Shown: positions 53,944 through 62,386 of the stretch, in pieces
Numbering within the stretch: the first letter of the stretch is position 1
Layout of the letters: every line of letters starts with the position of its first letter
NCBI RefSeq assembly: GCF_016937615.1
Contig: NZ_JAFHKI010000016.1
Coordinates: forward strand, 1-64,000
Reading direction: 5' to 3'
DNA: 64,000 nt
Source of the DNA: Pseudomonas lactucae
GTDB lineage: Bacteria; Pseudomonadota; Gammaproteobacteria; Pseudomonadales; Pseudomonadaceae
The notes under the pieces: generated by a model
Told to the model about the DNA's origin: nothing
Databases searched by the model: none
What the model saw: the letters and a program-made list of their open reading frames with translations, nothing else
Program-made: the position numbers and the translations under genes

Positions 53944-54957
53944 ATGCTCGGTCCCCTGCGGCACACCGCCGACTTACCGGTCAACCTGCTGCGCAGTCTG
54001 GCGCAGCTGATCGCGCAACTGGGCCTGGACCCGGATCGGCTGTGCCTGGGGCTGGGTTTCAACCTCGCGGACCTCGCCAACCCGCAAAGCCGGGTGTCGA
54101 TCCTTCAGGCGTGCCTGATGATCAAGCGCGCCCTGGACATGACCCAGGGCCGCGACAGAGGGCTGGGCCTGGACATGAGCGCGACCGAGTCCATCGCCTC
54201 CATGGGCCTGGTGGGTTATGCGATGTTGACCAGCGCCACCCTCGGCAACGCGATCGCACTGGGCATCGACATGCAGAAGCAGACCGGCGCGCTGTTGAGC
54301 TTCGAACACCTTGAATCCCCAGGGCATATCACGCTCCAGGTCGCCTGCGCGTTTCATGAACCCGAGGTCCTGACCTTTCTGGTGGAAGAAGCCTTCGGCA
54401 TGCTCCTGAATATCGCGCGTACCCTCGCGGGCCCGGCGTTCAGCCCGTCCTCGATCGAGCTGACTTACCCAAGGCCCACCTACGCCGACCACTATGAGCA
54501 CCTGTTCCGATGCCCGGTGCACTTCGACTGCAAGGACAACCTGTTTATCTGTGCCAATCACTGGGCCAACACCCCCATCGGTACTCACGATGCGTTGAGC
54601 AATCGACAAGTGGTGGAGTTGCTGGAGATGAGTGCCGAACGGGGCGGCGAAATCGAGTTCGTCGAATCCATCGAGCGTATCCTGCGCCGCGATCTGCGCA
54701 CGCCCCTCAGCTTGTCTGCCGTAGCCGCGCAGCTGTGCATGAGCGAGCGCACCCTGCGCCGACGCCTGGCGCAGAATCAGAGGCCCTATCAAGCCATTCT
54801 GGATGATCTGCGCAAGCAGCGCGCGTTGTCGTTGCTGGGCAATGTTCGCATGACGCTGGATGAGGTCGCTTATGAGGTGGGCTTCAGCGACGCGCAGAAC
54901 TTCCGCAAGGCGTTCAAGCGCTGGACCGGGCATGGCCCGCGCCAGACGCGGGCTTGA
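53944..54957 (+). CDS. AraC family regulator (Arabinose_bd + HTH_18)
   Basis: A 337-residue paralogue of the regulator at 41429. It has the same N-terminal sensor signature (ELTYPRPTYADHYEHLFRCPVHF) and C-terminal HTH (LCMSERTLRRRLAQNQRPYQAILDDLRKQRALSLLGNVRMTLDEVAYEVGFSDAQNFRKAFKRWTG). It lies 21 bp after the CalB-like gene and convergent with an ALDH gene. It may control the aldehyde dehydrogenase genes on either side. The start at 53944 begins at the domain boundary. Confidence 0.88.
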   Translation: MLGPLRHTADLPVNLLRSLAQLIAQLGLDPDRLCLGLGFNLADLANPQSRVSILQACLMIKRALDMTQGRDRGLGLDMSATESIASMGLVGYAMLTSATLGNAIALGIDMQKQTGALLSFEHLESPGHITLQVACAFHEPEVLTFLVEEAFGMLLNIARTLAGPAFSPSSIELTYPRPTYADHYEHLFRCPVHFDCKDNLFICANHWANTPIGTHDALSNRQVVELLEMSAERGGEIEFVESIERILRRDLRTPLSLSAVAAQLCMSERTLRRRLAQNQRPYQAILDDLRKQRALSLLGNVRMTLDEVAYEVGFSDAQNFRKAFKRWTGHGPRQTRA

Positions 54958-54963
54958 CCACCG

Positions 54964-56499
54964 TCACTCACGAGGCTTTTGACTGAACGCTTCCAACCGC
55001 AGGCCATGCCAGGCGATCGCCAGCAGGCGCAAGCGTTGCGGCCCGTACAGCGCTTGAATAAAACGTTCGAACAGCGTGAATTTACGCTGCGTGTAGGGGT
55101 ACCAGTTGGCTTCGATCTTGCTGCCGGACTTGTCGATCAGCACCGCCTTGCTACGGGTGAACCCCCGCAATCCCTCCGGCCCGCGCAGTTTGCCGAAGCC
55201 GCTTTTCTTTGCGCCGCCAAACGGCAAACCTGGGTTGCCCTCGCTCATGTTGACGTTATTGATCGACACCCCACCCACTTCCAACGCACCGGCCACCCGC
55301 AGCGCGCGTTGCGGGTTGGCAGTAAACACACTGGCACACAGGCCGTAGTGGGTATCATTGGCCAACTCAATGGCCTGTGCTTCGCTGCTGAAGGCCATGA
55401 CCGGCAACACCGGCCCGAAGGTTTCTTCGGTCCACACCCGCATCCGGGGCGTGACGCGGTCCAGAATAATCGGCTGCACAGTCAGGCAATTCGCACTGGG
55501 GATGGCACCAAATCGCAGGCGCGCACCAAGGTTCAGGGCATCCTGGACATGCTCGATGACCTTGTCGCGCTGAAAATCGACGGTCATGCGCCCGACATCG
55601 GCATCGCCATTATCGCCCACACGCACAACAAGCTTTTGCGCCTCCTTGACCAAGTTGTCGACAAAACGATCTTGTATGCTGTGCTCCACCAACAGCCTCT
55701 CCACCCCGCTGCAGGATTGCCCGGCGTTGGTGAAACCGCCCCACAGCGCCGCTGCTACCGAGCGTGCGATGGGTGCGTCGGCAAATACAATCATCGGATC
55801 CTTACCTCCCAACTCCAGCTCGACCGGAATCAACTCGCGACTGGCCTGGGCCATGATCTTGCTACCGGTGGGGCCGCTACCGGTAAAGAAGATCTTCGCC
55901 GGCTGTTGATCGATCAACACAGAACCCAGGCTGCCGGTGCCGTACACCACTTGGACCAGCGCTTGCAAAATGGGCGAACACGCCAGGACGCGCTCGACCA
56001 ACCCCTTGCAGGGTGCATGTTCGGAGGGTTTATAGACCACCGCATTGCCCGTTACGATCGCCGCCGCGATGCCCGTGATTGCGTTATGGAAGGGGTAATT
56101 CCAGGGGCAGATGATCAGCACGACGCCCAAGGGTTCGTGCAGCAGCAACGACTGCTTGCCCAGCAGCGTAATCGGCGTCTTGACCTTTTCCGGCCTCAGC
56201 AGCCGTTCGGCATTGCTTTCCAGCCAGTTGAGCCAATCGAGGGTGCCGAGAATTTCAGCGACCAGCGCATCCGTTCGACATTTACCCACCTCCTGCATGA
56301 CCTGCGCGATGATCATCGAGCGATCGGCCAAAATCGTTTGTTTGAGCTTGGACAGCTCCGCCAGACGTGCCCGTATCGACAGCTGAGAATGGGTGCTGAA
56401 CGCCTGCCGGGCCTTCGCAAATGCGACTTGGGCAGTCTCGGTTTCGCAGGGCTGCGTAATGTCGAGCGGATTAGCTTTCAACTCAAAGGGGGTGTCCAT
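54964..56499 (-). CDS. NAD-dependent aldehyde dehydrogenase
   Basis: A 511-residue ALDH. EPLGVVLIICPWNYPFHNAITGIAAAIVTGN, FFTGSGPTGSKIMAQASRELIPVELELGGKDP with the general base Glu, NAGQSCSGVERLLVE with the catalytic Cys, and GGAKKSGFGKLRGPEGLRGFTRSK are all present. The C-terminus carries an extra hydrophobic/basic tail (TLFERFIQALYGPQRLRLLAIAWHGL) that resembles the membrane tail of fatty-aldehyde dehydrogenases. The ATG at 56499 is preferred over 56526. It is divergent from the pectin lyase gene. Confidence 0.88.
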   Translation of the reverse strand: MDTPFELKANPLDITQPCETETAQVAFAKARQAFSTHSQLSIRARLAELSKLKQTILADRSMIIAQVMQEVGKCRTDALVAEILGTLDWLNWLESNAERLLRPEKVKTPITLLGKQSLLLHEPLGVVLIICPWNYPFHNAITGIAAAIVTGNAVVYKPSEHAPCKGLVERVLACSPILQALVQVVYGTGSLGSVLIDQQPAKIFFTGSGPTGSKIMAQASRELIPVELELGGKDPMIVFADAPIARSVAAALWGGFTNAGQSCSGVERLLVEHSIQDRFVDNLVKEAQKLVVRVGDNGDADVGRMTVDFQRDKVIEHVQDALNLGARLRFGAIPSANCLTVQPIILDRVTPRMRVWTEETFGPVLPVMAFSSEAQAIELANDTHYGLCASVFTANPQRALRVAGALEVGGVSINNVNMSEGNPGLPFGGAKKSGFGKLRGPEGLRGFTRSKAVLIDKSGSKIEANWYPYTQRKFTLFERFIQALYGPQRLRLLAIAWHGLRLEAFSQKPRE

Positions 56500-56739
56500 G
56501 CAACGCTCCTCGGGATCATCAACCAACCTCCAAGGTAACGGGCTGCAGCATCGTGAGGCAGGGTTGAGACGGACGAAAACCGGTTAAAAACGGCTAGCTG
56601 ATAACGCCCTGCTGAACCTCAGCTGAAGGCAATGACTATCGGGCTTAAATCATTTGATAAATAACCGCGCCTATTCAGATCATGGCGAGCCTGTTTCGCA
56701 AGGCTTGGCCGCCTGTATTGAACCCTCAGGAAACCGCCG

Positions 56740-57987
56740 TTGACGTTCTCGATTCCCCAGTGTCTTTCAGCCCTCGTGTTAGCTGCCGCTGCGCTGGTCG
56801 CGCAACCCTCTCTGGGGGCAAGCCATGCCGAGGGTTTTGCCAAAGACGTGACCGGAGGTGGCCAGGCTGGCACCGTGCATCCCGCAACCCTGGACGAACT
56901 GAAAAAAGCTCTTTGCGCCAGCTTCGACACCCGTGGCAATTGCACCGATGACACCCCGCGTGTGATTGCTCTGGACCATACGTTTGATTTTCGCGGTTCG
57001 GTTGTGTCCGACGGCAGCGCCCAAGTCACGGATGCCGGTTGCATGGCCAACGCCTGCCCCCACGGCGGTGGGCAGTGGGCAATCGACGGCGCCAATCATT
57101 TTTGCCAGTCTAAACCGCCGGCCACGGTGACGTATGACAAGGCAGGCTTGCAGCGTTTGAAGATCGGTTCGAACAAGACCCTGCTGGGTGTGGGCGCCCA
57201 TGCCGGTATCCAGGGCATGGGCTTGTTCATCGGCAGCGGCGCGCACAATGTCATCGTGCGCAACCTGGTCCTCTCGGACATCAATCCCCGCGTGGTCTGG
57301 GGCGGCGACGCACTCACGCTGGACGATGCCGATGGCGTATGGATCGATCACGACACCTTTGCGCATATCGGTCGACAGATGATCGTGACCGGCTGGGGCA
57401 GCGCGACCCATGTGACAATCTCCAACAACGAATTCGACGGCCGCACGCCCTACTCCGCGACCTGCGATGGTCATCATTACTGGGTATGGTTGTTTCTGGG
57501 CCATCACGACACCCTGACGCTGCTCAACAACTATGTGCATGACACCTCGGGACGCGCCCCTCATTCCGGCGGCATGGGCAATGCCGAAGTCCGCGCGCAA
57601 CTGGTCAATAACCTGTTTGTTCATCTGACATACCAGGGCGCGGTCATGTCGCGTACCGCCAGCTCCTATCTACTGGTAGAAGGCAATGACTTCGAAGACG
57701 TGTCCCACCCGCTGTTCAACGATACCCAGCAACCGGGCAGCGCGTATGCCCTCTTCACGCCCCTCCCACCGTCGCCCGACGATGGCTGCCAGGCTGCGCT
57801 GGGCAGGCCCTGTGTCGCCAACCGGCTGCGCCTGAGTGGCGATGATTATCGTCCCCGGGATGCTTCTGTGCTGGAGGCGTTCAAGGCCTACCGTCAATAC
57901 CTTGTTGCACCGCAGCCAGCCGACATTGCGCGAATTGGCGTGCTGCGCGATGCCGGTGCGGGCCACCTCACCCCTGGAAACCACTGA
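56740..57987 (+). CDS. Pectin lyase (polysaccharide lyase family 1)
   Basis: A 415-residue secreted beta-helix lyase with a signal peptide (ALVLAAAALVAQPSLGA). The middle region WGGDALTLDDADGVWIDHDTFAHIGRQMIV followed by YSATCDGHHYWVWLFL closely parallels fungal-type pectin lyases (WGGDAI, WIDH, ARIGRQ, GHHYW), which eliminate methyl-esterified homogalacturonan without calcium. It starts at TTG 56740 with CAGGA upstream. The next lyase gene starts in a TGATG overlap. Type II secretion would normally carry it across the outer membrane. Confidence 0.88.
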   Translation: MTFSIPQCLSALVLAAAALVAQPSLGASHAEGFAKDVTGGGQAGTVHPATLDELKKALCASFDTRGNCTDDTPRVIALDHTFDFRGSVVSDGSAQVTDAGCMANACPHGGGQWAIDGANHFCQSKPPATVTYDKAGLQRLKIGSNKTLLGVGAHAGIQGMGLFIGSGAHNVIVRNLVLSDINPRVVWGGDALTLDDADGVWIDHDTFAHIGRQMIVTGWGSATHVTISNNEFDGRTPYSATCDGHHYWVWLFLGHHDTLTLLNNYVHDTSGRAPHSGGMGNAEVRAQLVNNLFVHLTYQGAVMSRTASSYLLVEGNDFEDVSHPLFNDTQQPGSAYALFTPLPPSPDDGCQAALGRPCVANRLRLSGDDYRPRDASVLEAFKAYRQYLVAPQPADIARIGVLRDAGAGHLTPGNH

Positions 57988-59567
57988 TGCGACGTGTCCT
58001 GCTGCTAATGCTCTGCTCACTGGCGACCCCTGCCTTCGCCGGTTTCGGCTTCACGCGCACCGACTCCCGCATCGTCGTCGACACCGATACACAGTTGCTG
58101 TTCAGCGTGGACACCCGCAATGGCGATCTGGTCTCTCTGCGTTATCGCGGCAGTGAATTGCAGACCACCGAACCCAAGGCCTCGCAGGTCGCATCCGGCT
58201 TGGGCAGCGCACAGGTCGAGGCGCATACAGTGGGTGATGTGATCGTCATCAGCGCGCGGGCAGGTGATTTGATCCACTATTACCTGGCCAAAAAAGGCCG
58301 CGCGGCCATTTACATGGCGACCTACGCGCCCACCTTGTTGCCTGTGGGCGAGCTGCGCTTCGTGGCGCGGCTCAACGTCGGCAAGCTGCCCAAGGCTGTG
58401 CATGGCACCGATTCCAATGTCGGCACGGCGATCGAAGGCAAGGACGTGTTCCTGCTAGCGGATGGCCGCACCAGTTCCAAGTTCTATTCGGCGCAGCCGA
58501 TGATCGACGACCCATTGCACGGCGTAAAAGGCCCGGGTGTCGCGGTGTATATGCTGATGGGCAATCGCGAGCTCAGCTCGGGCGGTGCATTTTTCAAGGA
58601 TATTGCCACCCAGAAAACCCCGACCACCCATGAACTTTACAACTACATGTACTCCAACCACACCCAGACCGAGCCCTTTCGCGGCGGCCTGCACGGGGTC
58701 TACGGGCTATTGTTTACCGACGGTGATGGGCCTGATGCACGCTTGAGCGACCTGGGTTTTGTCGACGATCACCTGGGCCTTGCGGGCTTCGTGGACAGCA
58801 CCGGACGCGGCACCCTGGCCGGCCAGGTATCCGGTGTGGCCGGTGGGTTGCCTGCAGTGGTGGGTTTGAGTAATGCCAACGCCGAGTATTGGGCACGCAC
58901 CGATGGCAGCGGGCGGTTTGTCGTGACCGGGGTAAGACCTGGACACTACCGGGTCACGCTGTACCAGAATGAGCTGGAAGTCGCACAAACCACCGCCGCA
59001 GTGAGCGCCGGCGGCACCACGCAAACCAGCCTGCACGCGCAACCGCCGGCCGGCCAGGTGAAGTGGCAAATCGGTATGCCCGATGGCACGCCGGCGGGTT
59101 TTCGCAACGCCCACCTGCTGGCATCCGCCCACCCCAGCGATTCACGCATGGCGCCATGGGCCCCGGTCAGCTACAGCGTTGGCAGCAGCCCTGTCGACGC
59201 CTTTCCCGCCGCGCAATGGCGCGACGTCAACAGCCCGACCCGCATCCAATTCGTGTTGGCCGCCAACGAGGTGACGGCTTACCGATTGCGCCTGTTTATT
59301 TCACTGGCCCAAGCCGGAGGGCGCCCGGCGGTGAGTGTCAATCAGCACTGGGAGGCGCCCGTGCCAGCGGCCTCGAATCAACCTGACAGCCGTGGGATTA
59401 CTCGAGGTACTTATCGCGGTAACAACAGCGTGTTCGAGATCAATGTTCCGGCCACGGCGCTGCATGCAGGTGTCAACACACTGGAGATCGGCGTGGCATC
59501 AGGTAACACGGGAAAAGGCTTTCTTAGCCCGGGCTTTGTGTTCGATAGCGTGCAATGGGTGCAGTAA
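57987..59567 (+). CDS. Rhamnogalacturonan lyase (polysaccharide lyase family 4)
   Basis: A 526-residue secreted enzyme with signal peptide (VLLLMLCSLATPAFA). The N-terminal super-sandwich (GFGFTRTDSRIVVDTDTQLLFSVDTRNGDLVSLRYRGSELQ; GRTSSKFYSAQPMIDDPLHGVKG) is followed by a fibronectin-like domain (GTLAGQVSGVAGGLPAVVGLSN) and a C-terminal carbohydrate-binding-like sandwich, the PL4 order. It would cut the rhamnogalacturonan I backbone. Its start codon overlaps the pectin lyase stop, so the two are co-expressed for pectin degradation. Confidence 0.88.
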   Translation: MRRVLLLMLCSLATPAFAGFGFTRTDSRIVVDTDTQLLFSVDTRNGDLVSLRYRGSELQTTEPKASQVASGLGSAQVEAHTVGDVIVISARAGDLIHYYLAKKGRAAIYMATYAPTLLPVGELRFVARLNVGKLPKAVHGTDSNVGTAIEGKDVFLLADGRTSSKFYSAQPMIDDPLHGVKGPGVAVYMLMGNRELSSGGAFFKDIATQKTPTTHELYNYMYSNHTQTEPFRGGLHGVYGLLFTDGDGPDARLSDLGFVDDHLGLAGFVDSTGRGTLAGQVSGVAGGLPAVVGLSNANAEYWARTDGSGRFVVTGVRPGHYRVTLYQNELEVAQTTAAVSAGGTTQTSLHAQPPAGQVKWQIGMPDGTPAGFRNAHLLASAHPSDSRMAPWAPVSYSVGSSPVDAFPAAQWRDVNSPTRIQFVLAANEVTAYRLRLFISLAQAGGRPAVSVNQHWEAPVPAASNQPDSRGITRGTYRGNNSVFEINVPATALHAGVNTLEIGVASGNTGKGFLSPGFVFDSVQWVQ

Positions 59568-59616
59568 TGATCACCGGCACTCGATTAACCGACTTACCTT
59601 CGGCAAGCACGCCGAA

Positions 59617-60135
59617 ATGATAGCTAGCGAGTGGCTGACAGGGGCTGGCCTGGTCATTCTAGGTATCGTGACTGGCTTTGTCGGCACCAATACGGGAGGA
59701 AGCGTGTTTCTCACAGTACCGGTCATGATTGGGCTAGGCATTGCACCGCAGTCGGCTGTAGCCACTGCCCGCTTGGCCTCACTGGGCACGATGCTGGCTG
59801 GACTGCGTCATTTTCACCAATACGGAAAAATCGATTATGCCGCTGCTTTCCCAGCGGCCCTCCTAGGTCTGCTTGGGGCGCTGGCGGGGGCGAGTCTGCT
59901 GATTGAAATCGATCCTCTGCTGCTGCACAAAATAATTGGGGCACTCACGCTGCTACTTGTGTTGCTTTCGCTAATCAAACAAGCTCAGCGCTCGTCAAGC
60001 ATGTTATTGCACGATACCTACCAGCATGAATACCGATTGGTTTGCGGGACAAACCTGGCCTTATATTTTGGTGTTGAAAAACAATCAGATGAATACCAAC
60101 CGCACGAAGTGCACTTAAGGCTCAATCCCCGTTAA
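59617..60135 (+). pseudogene. TSUP (TauE/SafE) permease, 3'-truncated
   Basis: The 172-residue frame has a normal TSUP start (GLVILGIVTGFVGTNTGGSVFLTVPVMIGLGIAPQSAVATARLASLGTMLAGLRHF) and four hydrophobic segments. After about residue 125 (LLLVLLSLIKQAQRS) it turns into unrelated hydrophilic sequence (LHDTYQHEYRLVCGTNLALYFGVEKQSDEYQPHEVHL). Family members have about 250 residues and eight segments, so the second half has been lost. The ATG at 59617 is the natural start. It sits at a composition change and possible recombination junction. Confidence 0.65.
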
Positions 60136-60159
60136 CCCTGCCAAAAGCGAGAACGCTTC

Positions 60160-60894
60160 ATGATAAAAATCCTAGCCGCTGTACGCAGAAAACCAGGAAT
60201 GACGCATGCAGAGTTTTTAAACTATGTAGAGCACACCCACGGAGCAATCGCTAAAGCCAAACCGCTAGGTGTCAAACGGTACGTGCAGAACCATGTCATC
60301 GACGCGGCTTTCGGGGTCGACGCCGACAATGCCTATGCACAGTCCTTCCACAAAGACTCCATTACGGAGCTGTTTTTTGAAGACGTGCCAGGTCTGATTC
60401 GCACCTTCAGCGATCCCTATACTCAGCAAACCGTCGGCCCTGATGCAAAGAACTTCGCTGATCTTTCCGAGCAGCTCGCTCAATTGATGGATGAAGCGGA
60501 GACGGCTAGCACCGCTACAGCGCCTCTCCCATGGAAGGCGATGATCCTGCTGAAGAAAAATCCCGCGATGGCGCTCGATCGTTTTTTCGAAGCTTGGGAC
60601 GCAGCTCACGAGAGCATTACCCGGGAACAGCCCGACTTCCAGAACGCCCTACGCCGGTATGTTCGCTCCCGGTACCTACCCGAGGGTGACAAGGTGACAG
60701 CCTATTTCGGGCCAAACATCGCCGTATACGAAGGCGCCTCTAGCCTGTGGTTTGAAAATGAAGCGGATTTTTCGACGTTTCGGCAGTATCAGCGAGCGCT
60801 GTTTCAAAAACTTGCCGAGGACGGCGTGGCACTGACGTCGGCGTCTTTTTTCGCTTACGTCAAAGAGGTCGTTATTTTCGATCATTGCTTCTGA
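60160..60894 (+). CDS. Double EthD-domain protein
   Basis: A 244-residue protein with two ferredoxin-like (dimeric alpha-beta barrel) halves. The first starts MIKILAAVRRKPGMTHAEFLNYVEHTHG, the second WKAMILLKKNPAMALDRFFEAWDAAHESI. Each has the EthD pattern of a strand, then helix with H. EthD-type proteins act in degradation or biosynthesis of aromatic and other compounds, often as cyclase-like or binding partners. It is convergent with the FAD monooxygenase gene. Codons are less G/C-rich than in neighbouring regions, which suggests transfer with the flanking TSUP junction. Confidence 0.78.
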   Translation: MIKILAAVRRKPGMTHAEFLNYVEHTHGAIAKAKPLGVKRYVQNHVIDAAFGVDADNAYAQSFHKDSITELFFEDVPGLIRTFSDPYTQQTVGPDAKNFADLSEQLAQLMDEAETASTATAPLPWKAMILLKKNPAMALDRFFEAWDAAHESITREQPDFQNALRRYVRSRYLPEGDKVTAYFGPNIAVYEGASSLWFENEADFSTFRQYQRALFQKLAEDGVALTSASFFAYVKEVVIFDHCF

Positions 60895-60938
60895 AGACCA
60901 GCAGCGCGACCCTTCCCATCCAGAAGGGTCGCAATCAA

Positions 60939-62074
60939 TCAGATAGGCTCAGCCAACGTCGCAGTAGACTCCCGCATGATCTGCGCATGCTCTTCCTTAT
61001 CCCCACCACTTTTCTCTATCTCGCACAGCCGTGCGGAGTTCTCGACCACGAGTTGGCAACGCTCCCAGCGCCGCGTTTCGAACCGGCTCAGGCCCGTCTG
61101 TAGATTGCTACTGGCGAGCAACTCTTCGGCAAGCACGATGGCGCTCTCAATACCGATGCCAGCTCCGGAAGCCAGGTGCGGCGTGGTGGCATGCACCGTG
61201 TCGCCAATCAGCACGATTCGGCCCTTGTGCCAGGGCAGCGGCACCAACAGATTGGCCAGCGGACGATAGTCGATATTGGCGCCCGCCTCGTACAGCTGCG
61301 GAACCAGCGTTTGCAGGATCGGAGCTGGGAATTCACTCAACAGGCGCGCCATTTCACCCGGCCAACTGGCCGGATCGATCCACTCGGAAAACTCCCGGTT
61401 TTCATGAGAAACATATACATGTGTGTTTCGGAAATCGGATTGACGCCAACCTTGGTGCGACCCAGCCAATGAGTGGGGCGCACGATTTGCGGCGGACGCT
61501 TCAGCACCGCGCGCCAGACGCTCTGATGGATGGGTTTTGGCGAGGGTGCATCCGGGAAAAAGTCCTTTCGTGTGCGCGAATGCACACCGTCAGCGGCGAT
61601 GACCAGGTCATAGCGTTCAGTGGTCCCGTCGGTGAAAGACACGTCAATGCCATCGTCATGCTCGATGATGCTGTCGTAGGTGATGCCCAGGCGCACGCGG
61701 GTCCCCACTTCCCGCGTCCTGTCGGCAAATATTCGAGCCAGTACCGGGCGCAGGATGCCGCCACCACAGGGAATCGGCTTATCGCTGACCGGCGGTCGAA
61801 GCGCCAATTGCACGATCAGGTCGCCCACCGGTGAAAACACATCGAAATTGGTCGACAAGTATCCTTCCCCGGCGACCCTTTCCAGAATCCCAACCGTATC
61901 AAGCGCTCGCAGCGTGGGCCCACTGAGCGTAATCCCAGCCCCCAAAGGACACCACAATGGATCGATTTCGACGAGGTCCACTTCGACGCCCTGGCGGGCG
62001 AGCTGGATAGCCGCGGTCATACCGGAGAACCCTCCTCCGATCACCAGGACCTTGTTGACTGCTGCAATCATCAC
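60939..62074 (-). pseudogene. FAD-dependent aromatic-ring-type monooxygenase, frameshifted
   Basis: A PHBH-fold flavoprotein. The N-terminal FAD motif is VLVIGGGFSGMTAAIQLARQGVEV, with the central DG motif (YDLVIAADGVHSRTR) and the C-terminal GRIVLIGDTVHATTPHLASGAGIGIESA (GD motif). The first frame runs off at 61337, and the rest (NREFSEWIDPASWPGEMARLL onward) is in another frame. A missing A in an AAAA run near 61402 restores MFLMKNREFSEWID. The repaired length is about 378 residues, normal for the family. It probably hydroxylates a ring compound. Confidence 0.85.
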
Positions 62075-62386
62075 GCTCTCCTAATTATTCTTATTCACTC
62101 GGGCAGACATTGCATGGCGCACCGACGAGCTCTGCGGCCTGATCGCGTCAATACCGTAGAAACATGGAATGCCGACGGGAAATGCCGGATCAGCCACGAG
62201 ACTATCGAATCGGCTATCAGCGCTGAAATCGCTTTGCACAATCCGAGGTATCGCTGGCGGCGATGGGTCTCGCAGGTAAGCCGGGGGCATTGCTCGGAGT
62301 GCCTGCCTTTGCGGCAGAACAAATACAAAAGCCGATGAACGACGGCTCACACGAACCGCCGTCCACCGGCCTTTAACGACGGTTGT
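62075..62386. other. 312-bp intergenic region with one hairpin
   Basis: No convincing gene is seen; small open frames here lack homologous-looking sequence or ribosome sites. The stem GACGGC/GCCGTC at 62341-62346 and 62358-62363 lies just downstream of the dehydrogenase stop on the minus strand and is followed on that strand, after about 12 bases, by a TTTT run. It could act as a weak terminator. The remainder would hold the promoter for the FAD monooxygenase gene. Confidence 0.4.

Noticed and set aside
54979..56538. 519-codon plus-strand frame opposite an aldehyde dehydrogenase
   Set aside because: The minus-strand ALDH has both catalytic residues and full length; the opposite frame has no recognisable fold.
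56649..56658. ATCATTTGAT as a KdgR-type operator for the pectinase genes
   Set aside because: The symmetry is short and does not resemble the longer known KdgR pattern; kept only as an unassigned A/T-rich repeat.
62081..62350. Small open frames in the 312-bp gap before the FAD monooxygenase
   Set aside because: Three overlapping frames on both strands, none with a ribosome site or family-like sequence.
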